Below are positions 38,974-47,300 of a DNA stretch of 64,000 nt, piece by piece. How positions within the stretch are numbered: the first letter of the stretch is position 1; the number at the start of each line of letters is the position of its first letter. The notes beneath the pieces were generated by a model. The model saw nothing but the letters and a program-made list of their open reading frames with translations, did not search any database and was not told the DNA's origin. The stretch is from JALZKA01 sp963753385 (lineage in GTDB: Bacteria; Actinomycetota; Thermoleophilia; Solirubrobacterales; 70-9): assembly GCA_963753385.1 (NCBI GenBank), contig CAVWCC010000008.1:682001-746000 (forward strand), given 5' to 3'. The position numbers were made by a program, and so were the translations under genes.

Positions 38974-39090
38974 CTCGTCCTGGCGGGCTCCACGGAATGA
39001 AGCATGACGCGAATGTGACGCGGGGGAACGGGGGAGGGGGACGTCAGCCTTTCCCTGGAAGCCAGATCAATTCGATACCCCCATCAGCCA
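38974..39090. other. gap before the island edge
   Basis: Between the tRNA terminator and the left island repeat no gene, remnant or repeat is recognisable. The stretch includes an unusually G-rich block around 39020-39045. Confidence 0.4.
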
Positions 39091-39186
39091 GTTTTCGCCA
39101 CACAACGCGGCTCCCTCGTTCCTAGGGTCGGACTTCGAGGGCCACAACCGCACCTGTGGATTTGACCGCTTTGCATGGAAAGCGAC
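39091..39186. repeat. left inverted repeat of the island
   Basis: Two blocks match the reverse complement of 58513-58606: TTTTCGCCACACAACGCGGC (39092-39111) and CCTGTGGATTTGACCGCTT (39153-39171). Each is perfect and they are separated by 41 bases in both copies. The inner end is an hp2 palindrome (39166-39184). The repeats face each other across about 19.5 kb. Confidence 0.8.
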
Positions 39187-39213
39187 ACGCTCCGGCGCGA
39201 CACTGGCGCGGCG

Positions 39214-39265
39214 GTGTCGCAGGGAGAACGTCGAGGCGATCGCGCTCGGCGGCGCCTCGGGCTGA
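39214..39265 (+). pseudogene. SnoaL start remnant, copy 1
   Basis: GTGTCGCAGGGAGAACGTCG is the 5' end of a SnoaL gene (MSQENVE-type) with one extra G; the copy at 40621 has it intact. It then runs into module B. Confidence 0.6.
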
Positions 39266-39280
39266 CGGTTCGCGCGTCAA

Positions 39281-39410
39281 CCACGCCTAGCCCGGCCCTT
39301 TGATACCGAGCGGATACCGCCGTGTTGGAGCCTCCTGGCTGTCAACCGGCACCGAGCCTCGCCTCATCGGGAGGCCAGGCCCGAGGCGCCACACACCAAG
39401 GAGGCCCGAA
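39281..39410 (+). promoter_or_regulatory. module B leader, copy 1 (before cupin)
   Basis: Conserved block with CCTTTGATACCGAGCGGATA, then a foldable part: GCCTCG pairs with CGAGGC around an inner CCTC-ATCGG-GAGG hairpin, then CCAAGGAGG as Shine-Dalgarno just before the start codon. Confidence 0.75.
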
Positions 39411-39953
39411 ATGGGGGCTCACACCAAGTTGTCAGACATGAGCAGGAAGCGAGGGGCTGCGGGGGCAGCTGCGGCGCTGATTGCTGTCCTTCTGATCGGC
39501 GCAAACGCGCTGCCGTCGGCGGCGCAGGAGCCACCCGTCCCGATCGCCACGGAGTTCTTGACGGATCGCGCCGCCTTCACCGACGACGTCGATCTCAAGA
39601 TCAAGACCAAGCTCGATGGCGAGCCGAGGCGGGTCGTGAACGTCAAGAACCCCTCGCGCATCGTGACGGCGAGGATCACCTTGCAGCCCGGAGCCCAGTT
39701 CCCATGGCACACCCATCCCGGCCCCGTGGTCGTGAACGTCGTCCAGGGTGAGCTGGTCTTCGTCGACTCCGACGACTGCGTGGAACGTCCCTACCCAGAG
39801 GGGACCGCCTTCGTCGACCTCGGTCACGGGCACGTCCACACTGCCTTTAACCCGACCGACGAGGAAACGGTCCTCGTGGCCACGTTCTACGAAGCGCCAG
39901 CAGCGGGGCCGCTGCTGATCCCTGCAGAGGCTCCTGCCGGATGCACCGTCTAA
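39411..39953 (+). CDS. secreted cupin-domain protein
   Basis: 180 residues. The signal peptide (AAAALIAVLLIGANALPSAAQ) is read in two pieces after a basic start. The mature part is a single cupin: QFPWHTHPGPVVVNVVQGEL carries the His pair of motif 1, and GHGHVHTAFNPTDEET motif 2. A metal site is likely. The ATG at 39411 has AAGGAGG from module B; a second in-frame ATG is at 39438. A truncated relative lies at 53412-53604. Confidence 0.8.
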   Translation: MGAHTKLSDMSRKRGAAGAAAALIAVLLIGANALPSAAQEPPVPIATEFLTDRAAFTDDVDLKIKTKLDGEPRRVVNVKNPSRIVTARITLQPGAQFPWHTHPGPVVVNVVQGELVFVDSDDCVERPYPEGTAFVDLGHGHVHTAFNPTDEETVLVATFYEAPAAGPLLIPAEAPAGCTV

Positions 39954-40057
39954 CCGTGTCCTGATGAGCCATCGGGCGGTGGTTGGGCATCGCCCGCTGG
40001 GTCCCAAGTGGGTCGGGGTCGTCGGGAAACCGACGACCCCGCCCATTACGCAGAGTT

Positions 40058-40077
40058 CCGCTTTGGACGAAAGGCGG
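40058..40077 (+). repeat. hp1 palindrome
   Basis: CCGCTTTGGACGAAAGGCGG, one mismatch from the common form. It sits between the cupin gene and a reverse-strand monooxygenase-like gene. Confidence 0.75.
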
Positions 40078-40115
40078 TATCTGGCTGCCAGGCGCGACCT
40101 CGGCGGGAAGAGGAC

Positions 40116-40427
40116 CTACTGCACCGGGGGAGTCTGCTCGACGGCGAAGATCGCCACCTCGTAGTTCTCGACCGAGGCCGTTTCGCCCGCGCTCATCACA
40201 TCCGCGCGAATGCGGGCGGCATCCGCTTCGCTCGCGCTCATCGCCTCGGCGCTCTCCCAGAGGGACATGACGACGATCGCCCCGCTCTCGCGGTCGACCA
40301 GGAAGACCGTGCCTCTCATGCCCTCGGTCTGCCCGTACTCGGTTGGCAGCACCCTCTTCTTCGTCTCGAGCGCCTCCTCGATCGAGTCGGGCGAGGCTCC
40401 TTCGTACCGGGTCAATCGGGCAAACAA
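40116..40427 (-). CDS. small antibiotic-biosynthesis-monooxygenase-like (dimeric alpha/beta barrel) protein
   Basis: About 103 residues from TTG 40427, which has GGAGG ten bases upstream. LFARLTRYEGASPDSIEEAL, GMRGTVFLVDRESGAIVVMS and ENYEVAIFAVEQTPPV give the beta-alpha-beta pattern of ABM/ferredoxin-like dimers, which may be cofactor-free oxygenases or simply binding proteins. It is the main reverse-strand gene in the left part of the island. Confidence 0.6.
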   Translation of the reverse strand: MFARLTRYEGASPDSIEEALETKKRVLPTEYGQTEGMRGTVFLVDRESGAIVVMSLWESAEAMSASEADAARIRADVMSAGETASVENYEVAIFAVEQTPPVQ

Positions 40428-40549
40428 ACTGCAGCTACCTCCATGTCGCGAACTCGATTGCTCGCGCCTACCGTATAGCCGCTCCCTGCGCGCGCGACCC
40501 AAATTCAGGACGGCTCAGATCCGCCGACCGCGGGAGCGACGGCGACTAT

Positions 40550-40592
40550 CGCTTAGGACGAGAAGCGACTAAGTCGCTTTGCATGGAATGCG
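40550..40592 (+). repeat. hp1+hp2 pair
   Basis: hp1 CGCTTAGGACGAGAAGCG (40550-40567) and hp2 CGCTTTGCATGGAATGCG (40575-40592), with seven bases between them. Confidence 0.8.
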
Positions 40593-40620
40593 GAACATTC
40601 CGCGGGATTCTGCGCGGGCG

Positions 40621-40671
40621 ATGTCGCAGGAGAACGTCGAGGCGATCGCGCTCGGCGGCGCCTCGGGCTGA
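40621..40671 (+). pseudogene. SnoaL start remnant forming a 16-codon ORF
   Basis: MSQENVEAIALGGASG followed by TGA. The first seven residues are the usual SnoaL start; the rest is shared with the copies at 39214 and 42372. It is preceded by hp1-hp2 and GATTCTGCGCGGGCG, the promoter-like box of SnoaL genes. It could be an expressed leader peptide or only debris. Confidence 0.6.
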
Positions 40672-40695
40672 CGGATCGCGCCTTCGCACGCGTAA

Positions 40696-40842
40696 CCACG
40701 CCTAGCCCAGCCCTTTGATACCGAGCTGATACCGCCGAGTCGGAGCCTTCTGGCTGTACCGGCACCGAGCCTCGCCTCATCGAGAGGTCAGACCCGAGGC
40801 CACGACACCAAGGAGGCCCGAAAGGGCTCACGGAGGGACGAC
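40696..40842 (+). promoter_or_regulatory. module B leader, copy 2 (before sulfatase)
   Basis: Has TTTGATACCGAGCTGATACC, then GCCTCG/CGAGGC outer pairing and CCTC-ATCGA-GAGG inner hairpin. The first ATG found in other copies is lost (CCGAAAGGGC); translation starts 20 bases later after GGAGGGACGAC. Confidence 0.75.
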
Positions 40843-42153
40843 ATGCGTAAGCGATGCGCGATTGGGATCGCCGTCGCTGCGGCCGGCGTGATGGCGCTCG
40901 GGGCGCAGACGGCGACGGCGCGGGGCGACTCGCCAAACATCGTCGTCGTGATGACCGACGATCAGCGCGCCGACACGCTCGGCGCGATGCCGAACGTCGA
41001 GGCGCTCGGCGGCACGACCTACGCACGGCACTACGCGGTGCAGCCGCTTTGCTGTCCGTCGCGAGCGTCGTTCCTCACCGGGCAATACCCGCACGCCCAC
41101 GGGATCACGACGAACAGCCCGGCTGAGGACGAGGCGCGCGCGGTCGAGCTCGGGGCGCTGCCGACGTGGCTCGAAGCCGCCGGCTACCGAACCGCGCTCG
41201 CGGGCAAGTACCTGAACGATTACCCGTGGTCGGCGCCGTACGTCCCGCCGGGGTGGGGCGAGTGGTTCGCACGGATCCGCTCGACGTCGGGCGCCAGGGG
41301 CGGCGAATACTTCGACGGCAGCCAGGTCGAGCACCGGCCCGAGCACGACACCGAGGTCCTGACCGAGTGGGCGCTCGACTTCATCGCCGAGAGCCCGGCG
41401 CCGTTCTTCCTAACGATCGCGCCGCAGGTGCCGCACCTAGCGCGGACGGGTGAGCGCCCGCGGAACCCGATGCCCGAGCCGCTGCCGGAGGACGTCGGCG
41501 CGTTCGCGGGCGAGCGAGCGCCGGGCCGCGCCGGGCGCCGCGAGCGCGTCCGCGACAAGGCGTGGTTCCTGCGCGCCGAACCGCGCTACCGGAACAGACT
41601 CGCCAACCGCTACTGGCAGCGACAGCTAGAGGCGATCCAGGGCGTCGATCGGATGGTCGGCGCGATCCGGGCCGAGTTAGAGCAGCGCGGCGAGTGGGCG
41701 AACACCGTCCTGATGTTCACGTCGGACAACGGATTCATGCTCGGCGAGCATCGGCTTTGGGGGAAGGACGTCCCGTACGAGGAGGCGGCGCGGGTGCCGC
41801 TGGTCGTCGCCGGGCCGGGCTTCGCCGAGCGCTCCGTGCGCACGCCGACCGCGAACGTTGACCTGCCGCTGACGATCGCGCGGCTGGCAGGGGCCGAGCC
41901 GACGATCGAGCAGGGCGGGCGGGCGCTATGGAATCCGCGGCGCCGGCTGCTGCTCGAAGGTCGGGGCGCCGCGCTCGACGGGCCGCACCGCTGGCATGCG
42001 GCGGTAACGCGGCGGTGGTCTTTCATCGACTGGCGCGGGGCGGGGCGCGAGCTCTATGGGCTGCGGGGCGATCCCGGTCAGCTACACGCGCTCCGCAAGC
42101 ACCGACGGGTGAAGGCTCGACTCGCGTGGTGGATCGAGCGCCAGGCTCCCTAG
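40843..42153 (+). CDS. secreted sulfatase
   Basis: 436 residues. The signal peptide ends ALGAQTATA. The alkaline-phosphatase-fold sulfatase begins PNIVVVMTDDQRADTLGAMP (metal Asp pair) and has LCCPSRASFLTGQYPHAHG, where Cys70 of CxPSR is the formylglycine precursor. MFTSDNGFMLGEHRLWGKD is the second metal and substrate region. No formylglycine-generating enzyme is seen nearby. The substrate is a sulfate ester outside the cell. The signal peptide is nearly the same as that of the genes at 49825 and 51454. Confidence 0.88.
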   Translation: MRKRCAIGIAVAAAGVMALGAQTATARGDSPNIVVVMTDDQRADTLGAMPNVEALGGTTYARHYAVQPLCCPSRASFLTGQYPHAHGITTNSPAEDEARAVELGALPTWLEAAGYRTALAGKYLNDYPWSAPYVPPGWGEWFARIRSTSGARGGEYFDGSQVEHRPEHDTEVLTEWALDFIAESPAPFFLTIAPQVPHLARTGERPRNPMPEPLPEDVGAFAGERAPGRAGRRERVRDKAWFLRAEPRYRNRLANRYWQRQLEAIQGVDRMVGAIRAELEQRGEWANTVLMFTSDNGFMLGEHRLWGKDVPYEEAARVPLVVAGPGFAERSVRTPTANVDLPLTIARLAGAEPTIEQGGRALWNPRRRLLLEGRGAALDGPHRWHAAVTRRWSFIDWRGAGRELYGLRGDPGQLHALRKHRRVKARLAWWIERQAP

Positions 42154-42292
42154 GCGGCGACCGGGACGTCCGTGGTCGTTGACGATCACGCCGTCAACCC
42201 CCGCATGTCGTGACGTGCGTGACCAATGCTGCAGACGAGCTCGCGAGGGGGGTGGCGGGCGGGGTCGCGACGGTGGTGATGACGCTGGAGTG
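42154..42292. other. gap after sulfatase
   Basis: Contains no recognisable gene or remnant before the hp1+hp2 pair at 42293. Confidence 0.4.
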
Positions 42293-42336
42293 CCGCTTCG
42301 GACGAGAAGCGGCTATTTCGCTTTGCATGGAAAGCG
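42293..42336 (+). repeat. hp1+hp2 pair
   Basis: CCGCTTCGGACGAGAAGCGG (42293-42312) and CGCTTTGCATGGAAAGCG (42319-42336), six bases apart. Confidence 0.85.
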
Positions 42337-42371
42337 GCATTCTGCTCGTAGCGCGAGATACTGCGCGGGCG

Positions 42372-42431
42372 ATGTGGCAGGAGAACGTCGAGGCACATCG
42401 CGCTGGGCGGCCCGGCGGCCCCTCGGGCTGA
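42372..42431 (+). pseudogene. SnoaL start remnant, 19-codon ORF
   Basis: MWQENVEAHRAGRPGGPSG then TGA. It is the same junction as at 40621 with a few changes, and follows the box GCGAGATACTGCGCGGGCG. Confidence 0.6.
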
Positions 42432-42458
42432 CGGTTTACGCCCTCGCACGCGCGTAAA

Positions 42459-42582
42459 CCACACCTACCCGGCCCTTTTGATACCGAGCGGATACCGCCG
42501 TGTCGGAGCCTTCTGGCTGTCAACCGGCACCGAGCCTCGCCTCATCAGAGACCAGGTTTCGGGCCGCGACCAAGGGAGAGTC
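42459..42582 (+). promoter_or_regulatory. module B leader, copy 3 (diverged 3' half)
   Basis: The TTTTGATACCGAGCGGATAC part is intact. The hairpin part has changed (CTC-ATCA-GAG inner stem only; outer pairing lost), and the Shine-Dalgarno is AAGGGAGAG. Confidence 0.7.
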
Positions 42583-43056
42583 ATGAAGAAGCCATTCGTT
42601 CTCATCGCCGCGATCGTCGCGGTCGTCGGCCTCGCCACGACGCCGCAGTCGGGCCTCGCCGACGAGGGCGCCGCGGTCTACTCGAAGAACAAGCCAGCCG
42701 TCCAGTGTTGGACGACCTTCCCCGCTCGCGGAGGCGAAGCAAAGCCGAAGGTGGCGCCCAACCGCTGCCTCTTCGCGGGGCCCCACGCGCAGTCGTTCGG
42801 CGCCGAGGGGCCCGCCGGCCAAGCGGTCGGGGGGTTCCGCCTGAGTTGGAGGAACTGGGGCGGGCCGAAGACTCGCGGCAAGGGCAAGGCCTGCTCCAGT
42901 CTTTCAGGACCTTCCCCGAATGGATGCGCCCGCGTGACCTTCATCCTGTCGAAGCTGCGCTACAAGGCCAGCTGCCAACAGCGCATGTACACGAAGGTCC
43001 GGTTCAAGCTGGAGGGGGACGCTGACTTCGCCCACCGATACGGCGGCTGTTCGTAG
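42583..43056 (+). CDS. secreted Cys-containing protein of unknown function
   Basis: 157 residues. The signal peptide ends ATTPQSGLAD. The mature part has six Cys (VQCWTT, NRCLF, KACSS, NGCAR, ASCQQ, GGCS), enough for three disulfides, and basic segments (RGGEAKPKVAPN, GPKTRGKGKA). No family is recognised. ATG after AAGGGAGAG of the leader. A 10-bp GC hairpin follows the gene. Confidence 0.65.
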   Translation: MKKPFVLIAAIVAVVGLATTPQSGLADEGAAVYSKNKPAVQCWTTFPARGGEAKPKVAPNRCLFAGPHAQSFGAEGPAGQAVGGFRLSWRNWGGPKTRGKGKACSSLSGPSPNGCARVTFILSKLRYKASCQQRMYTKVRFKLEGDADFAHRYGGCS

Positions 43057-43124
43057 GTCCCGCCCAGTCGAGCGGTGACCCTGCCGTTCCCGCAAGGTCG
43101 ACCGCATCCACCCCGACGAGCCCT

Positions 43125-43156
43125 GGCCGCCCGCTCGCGATAGACGGCGGGCGGCC
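43125..43156 (+). terminator. GC hairpin after the 42583 gene
   Basis: GGCCGCCCGC and GCGGGCGGCC pair perfectly around 12 bases. A T6 tract is present, but only 32 bases further on (43189-43194), after a second short palindrome GCTCGCGCGAGC, so which stem terminates is unclear. Confidence 0.4.
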
Positions 43157-43200
43157 GGCTCGCGCGAGCGACGGCTCCGGGGGCGGTGTTTTTTGGAGCT

Positions 43201-43420
43201 GGCCGCTCCGGTTACTGTTCACTGCGCTGCGCAAAAATGCTGCGCGATCCCGGTGCGGGTAGGGTGGCCGGTACCAGAGGGGGTTCGCCTAAACCACGCC
43301 TGGCCCGGCCCTTTGATACCGAGCTGATACCGCCGTGTCGGAGCCTTCCGGCTGAACCGGCACCGAGCCTCGCCTCATCGGGAGGCCAGGCCCGAGGCCA
43401 CGACACCAAGGAAGCCCGAA
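43201..43420 (+). promoter_or_regulatory. module C + module B leader, copy 4
   Basis: The upstream part (module C) shares TCACTGCGCT..GCGCAAAA and ACCAGAGGGGGTTCGC with 49567-49680. Module B follows at 43294 with TTTGATACCGAGCTGATACC and an intact outer and inner stem. No hp repeat here. Confidence 0.7.
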
Positions 43421-44056
43421 ATGAGGGCTCAGGGAGACGAAGGACTACTGAGAAGGCGATTCCTGCTTGCGGCGGGGCTGATCATCGCCCTGGTGGTGCC
43501 GTCCGCCGCATTCGGCGGCTCTGCCTCGTTCGGGCCGAAATGTGATCCGCGATGCGTCCCACCCATCGACTGGATGGGGGTCGAGCGCGTGAATGGGAAG
43601 AACAAACGGGTCGAGACCCTGAGGTTCTACCAGTTCAGAGTCAACTGCCCGACGGGCTGGCCGACGACAGTCCAGACGGAACTGCTCGAACCCATCACCG
43701 GCAATGTCTTCCGAACCGAGATAGCCATCGATGCCGCGGTCCGGCACAGGAGGTGGCACTTCAACGACCTGGTCCTCGACGCCGTCGGGCACGGGAGCGC
43801 CGAGCGGATCGATGCGTCGATCAACTTCCGGGGCAAGTTCCGGAAGCACAACAAGAACAAGGCCGACGGCACCCTGGAGGTCACGCTGGAGGGCGGCGCG
43901 ACGTATCTGGACGTGAGCGGCTCGCCGCCGATCGTTACCGAGCAGCCGATCGCCGGCAGCGAGTGGCAGGAGATGTTCTGGGACAGCGGACCCGAGGACT
44001 GCCACGGCGTCCAGGACTTCCACATTTCCGCCCCTAGGTTGGAACAACGCGTGTAG
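43421..44056 (+). CDS. secreted protein, paralogue of the 50829 gene
   Basis: 211 residues. The signal peptide is RRRFLLAAGLIIALVVPSAA. The mature domain is largely shared with the 50829 product: KRVETL, NCPTGWPTTVQTELLEPITG, HRRWHFNDLVLDAVGHGSAE, FRGKFRKHNKNKADGTLEVT and TEQPIAGSEWQEMFW. The pattern is beta-rich with one conserved Cys pair; no known family is recognised. The first ATG, in frame with the signal, has AAGGA 12 bases upstream. Confidence 0.7.
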   Translation: MRAQGDEGLLRRRFLLAAGLIIALVVPSAAFGGSASFGPKCDPRCVPPIDWMGVERVNGKNKRVETLRFYQFRVNCPTGWPTTVQTELLEPITGNVFRTEIAIDAAVRHRRWHFNDLVLDAVGHGSAERIDASINFRGKFRKHNKNKADGTLEVTLEGGATYLDVSGSPPIVTEQPIAGSEWQEMFWDSGPEDCHGVQDFHISAPRLEQRV

Positions 44057-44093
44057 CGCCTAAGCAGCGCCTGGGTCGCGGTCGGCGCGGCAC

Positions 44094-44129
44094 AAGGCCC
44101 TGATGGTCTTTCACGACCATCAGGGCCTT
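44094..44129. terminator. 15-bp perfect hairpin after the secreted protein gene
   Basis: AAGGCCCTGATGGTC and its exact complement enclose a TTTCAC loop. It is strong but has no T-run; it may act on RNA from either side. Confidence 0.6.
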
Positions 44130-44349
44130 CCGCTCCTAGGTCGTTGGGAGTGAGGTGATCCGATCCCAGCGCTTGCGGAACACCGGTGGCGCCGTTGGCC
44201 CCGACGAGCTGACCGAATCGGCCTCGGCAGCGGTCAGGTGATGGCGCGGAGCCCGGACCTCCGCGCCCGTCACGTCGATGAAGACCCATCGTGGGCGGCG
44301 ATTTGGTCGCGGGCCCGAACGGGTGTAGGGTGGTTCGTCCGGAGCGCGC
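44130..44349. other. gap before the SARP gene
   Basis: No gene is recognised. TAGGGT about 17 bases before the ATG at 44350 could be a -10 element. Confidence 0.35.
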
Positions 44350-47300
44350 ATGGCTTTCGAGGTACGCCTTCTAGGCTCCGTCGAGGCGCTTGTCGATGGG
44401 CACTCCCTTGCCCTGGGGGGAAGTAAGCAGCGTAGCGTCGTTGCGCTGCTCGCGCTTAACGCCAACACGACGCTCAGCGCCGATGAGCTGATCGACGCGC
44501 TCTGGGGAGACGACCCGCCGCAGAGCGCCGCCAAGAACATCCAGCGAAACGTCTCGCGCCTGCGCAAGGCCTTCGGCGAGGGCCGCGCAGAGGCCGAGAT
44601 CCTCACCCGCGGGCGCGGCTACGAGCTACGCCTGGCCAGGGGCGCCGTCGACGCGCTGCGCTTCGAGCAATTGGTCGAAGAGGCCGCTCGCGAGCCGGCG
44701 GGCGCCGGAGCGAACGGCCTGGCCGCCGCCGCCCTCGAGCTCTGGCGCGGCGCCCCGCTCGCCGACGTCGCTTCCGAGCCCTTCGCCGGGCCCGAGATCG
44801 GCCGCTTCGAGGAGCTCCACCTGCGCGCGGTCGAGCTGGCGATCGACGCCGATCTCGCCGCCGGGTGCCACGCCGAGGCGATCGCCCGGCTCGAGGCGCT
44901 GATCGCCGAGGAGCCGTTGCGAGAGCGTCTGCACGCGCAGCGCATGCTCGCCCTATATCGGGTCGGGCGCCAGTCCGAGGCCCTCGATGCCTACCGCGAG
45001 GCGCGCGAAACCCTGATCGAACAGATCGGGGTCGAGCCGGGCGCCGAGCTCAAGCGCCTGCAGGAGCAGATCCTGGCCCAGGACCCGAGCCTCGACGCAC
45101 CGCCGCCGATCGTCGAGCTGCCGATGCAGCTCGAGGGCGGCTCGCCGCTGCTCGCCGGACGCGCGCGCGAGCTGCGCTGGCTGCGCACGCGCTGGGGCCG
45201 GGCGCGCGAGGGCCGGGTCGTCTGCGTGATGGTCTGGGGGCCGTCCGGGATCGGCAAGACGAGGCTGGTGGCCGAGCTCGCGGCCGCGGTCCAGCGCGAG
45301 GGCGCCGCGGTCCTCTGCATCGGTGGTGGCGAACTCGCCGAGGGGGCGTTGGCGACCGTCGCCGAGGCCGGCACGGGACACCGACCGACGCTGCTGGTGC
45401 TCGACTACGCCGGCGACGCCCCCCCGAGCGTGCTCGAGGCCGCCGCGGCCCTGGCCCGCGAGCCCGAGGGCCGAGCGCTCATGGTCTGCGTCCTTCATCA
45501 CGACGAGCAGGGCCCGCCGGCATTTGCCGGTCTGCTGGAGACGGGCGCCGCCCAGCGGCTGCGACTCGACCCGCTGGGCGAGGATGCGGCGGCCGAGATC
45601 GCCGCGCTCTACGCCTCCGAGGGCGTCGTCATCCCCGTGCCGACACTGCTCGCCGAGAGCGAGGGGGTGCCGCTTCGCATTCACCGCGCGGCCGGCGACT
45701 GGGCCCGGGCGGAGGTGGCCGAGCGGCTGGCCGCGACGGCGGGCCGGGCGGCGGACGATCAAACCGAGCTGCGCGCGACTCAGGCAGCGGTCGCGGGCGG
45801 GGTGGTCGACCTGCAGAGGACGAGCGAACGTACCCGCCTCTACGCCGTCGAGCAGCCGCCGGATCCCTCGGAGCCGGCGGTCTGCCCCTTCCGCGGCCTG
45901 GCGCCGTTCGATGCCGCCCACGCCGAGTACTTCTTCGGCCGCGAGCGCCTGGTCGCCGAGCTCGTCGCCCGCCTCGTCGGCTCGACCCTGCTCGCCGTCG
46001 TCGGCCCGTCGGGCAGCGGCAAGTCCTCGGCCGTGCGCGCCGGCCTCCTGCCGGCGTTGGCCGACGGCGTCGTCCCCGGCTCCGAGAGCTGGCGGCGGGC
46101 GGTGATGCGCCCGGGCGAGCGCCCGCTGGCCGAGCTCTCGCGGGCCCTCGCCCGCGCGGTGCCGGAGGCGGGGCACGAGGACCCTGCGCCGTGGATCGCC
46201 GACGCGCTCGACCGGCTCGAGCCCGGCGAGCGCCTGGTGCTCTTGATCGACCAGTTCGAGGAGGCCTTCGTCGCCTGTCGCGACCAGGCCGAGCGCGAGG
46301 CGTTCTTCGACGCGCTGGCCGAGGGCGCCGGCGACCCCGACGAGCGGCTGGTGGTCGTGCTCACGATCCGCGCCGACTTCTATGGCCGTTGCGCCGAGCA
46401 CGTGGATCTGTCGACCCTGGTGAGCGCCAACCAGGTCCTGGTCGGGCCGATGCGCCGCGACGAGCTGCGCCGGGCGATCGAGCTGCCCAGCCGCAGGGCC
46501 CGCCTGCGTATCGAGCCGGGACTCGTCTCGGCGCTGGTCGGCGACGTCGCCGGCGAGCCCGGCGGCCTGCCGCTGCTCTCCGCAGCCCTCGTCGAGCTCT
46601 GGCAACAGCGCGACGGCCGCACGCTTCGCCGCCGCGTCTACGAGCAGACCGGGGGTGTCAAGGGGGCGGTGGCGCGCCTCGCCGAGGACGCCTACCAGCG
46701 CCTGAGCGAGGCCGAGCGGCTCCGGGCCCGGGCGATGCTGCTGCGCCTGGCCGGCGCGGAGGAGGAGGAGGGGGCGGCGGCGGCGGCCTTCGTTCGTCGC
46801 CGCGTTTCGCTCGACGAGCTCGAGCTCGAGCGCGATCCGGACGCCGCCCGGGCGCTCGGCGTGCTCACCGAGGCGCGCCTGGTTACCCTCGACGAGGGCG
46901 CCGTCGAGGTCGCCCACGAGGCGTTACTAAGCAAGTGGCCGCGCCTGCGCGGCTGGCTCGCCGAGGACGCCGAGGGCCGCCGCCTTCACCAGCACCTGAT
47001 CGCTGCCGCCGCCGAATGGCAGGGCTCCGGGCGCGATCCGGCCGAGCTCTACCGCGGCGCCCGGCTCGCCTCGGCGCTCGACTGGGCGGCGAGCCACGAC
47101 TCGGAGCTCAACGAGCTCGAGCGCGCCTTCCTCGAGGAGAGCCGCGCGGCGAGCGAGCGCGAGGCCGAGCGCCAGCGCCGCGCCGTCCGCCGCCTGCGGA
47201 CGCTGCTCGCCGGGGTCGGCGTGCTGCTGGCCGCCGCCGTGGTCGCCGGGGTGATCGCGCTCTCGGAGCGAGGTAGCGCACGCAGCGCGGCCACCGCAGA

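Noticed and set aside
43189..43194. T6 tract as part of a classic terminator
   Set aside because: It is 32 bases from the strong hairpin at 43125-43156, too far for intrinsic termination by that stem.
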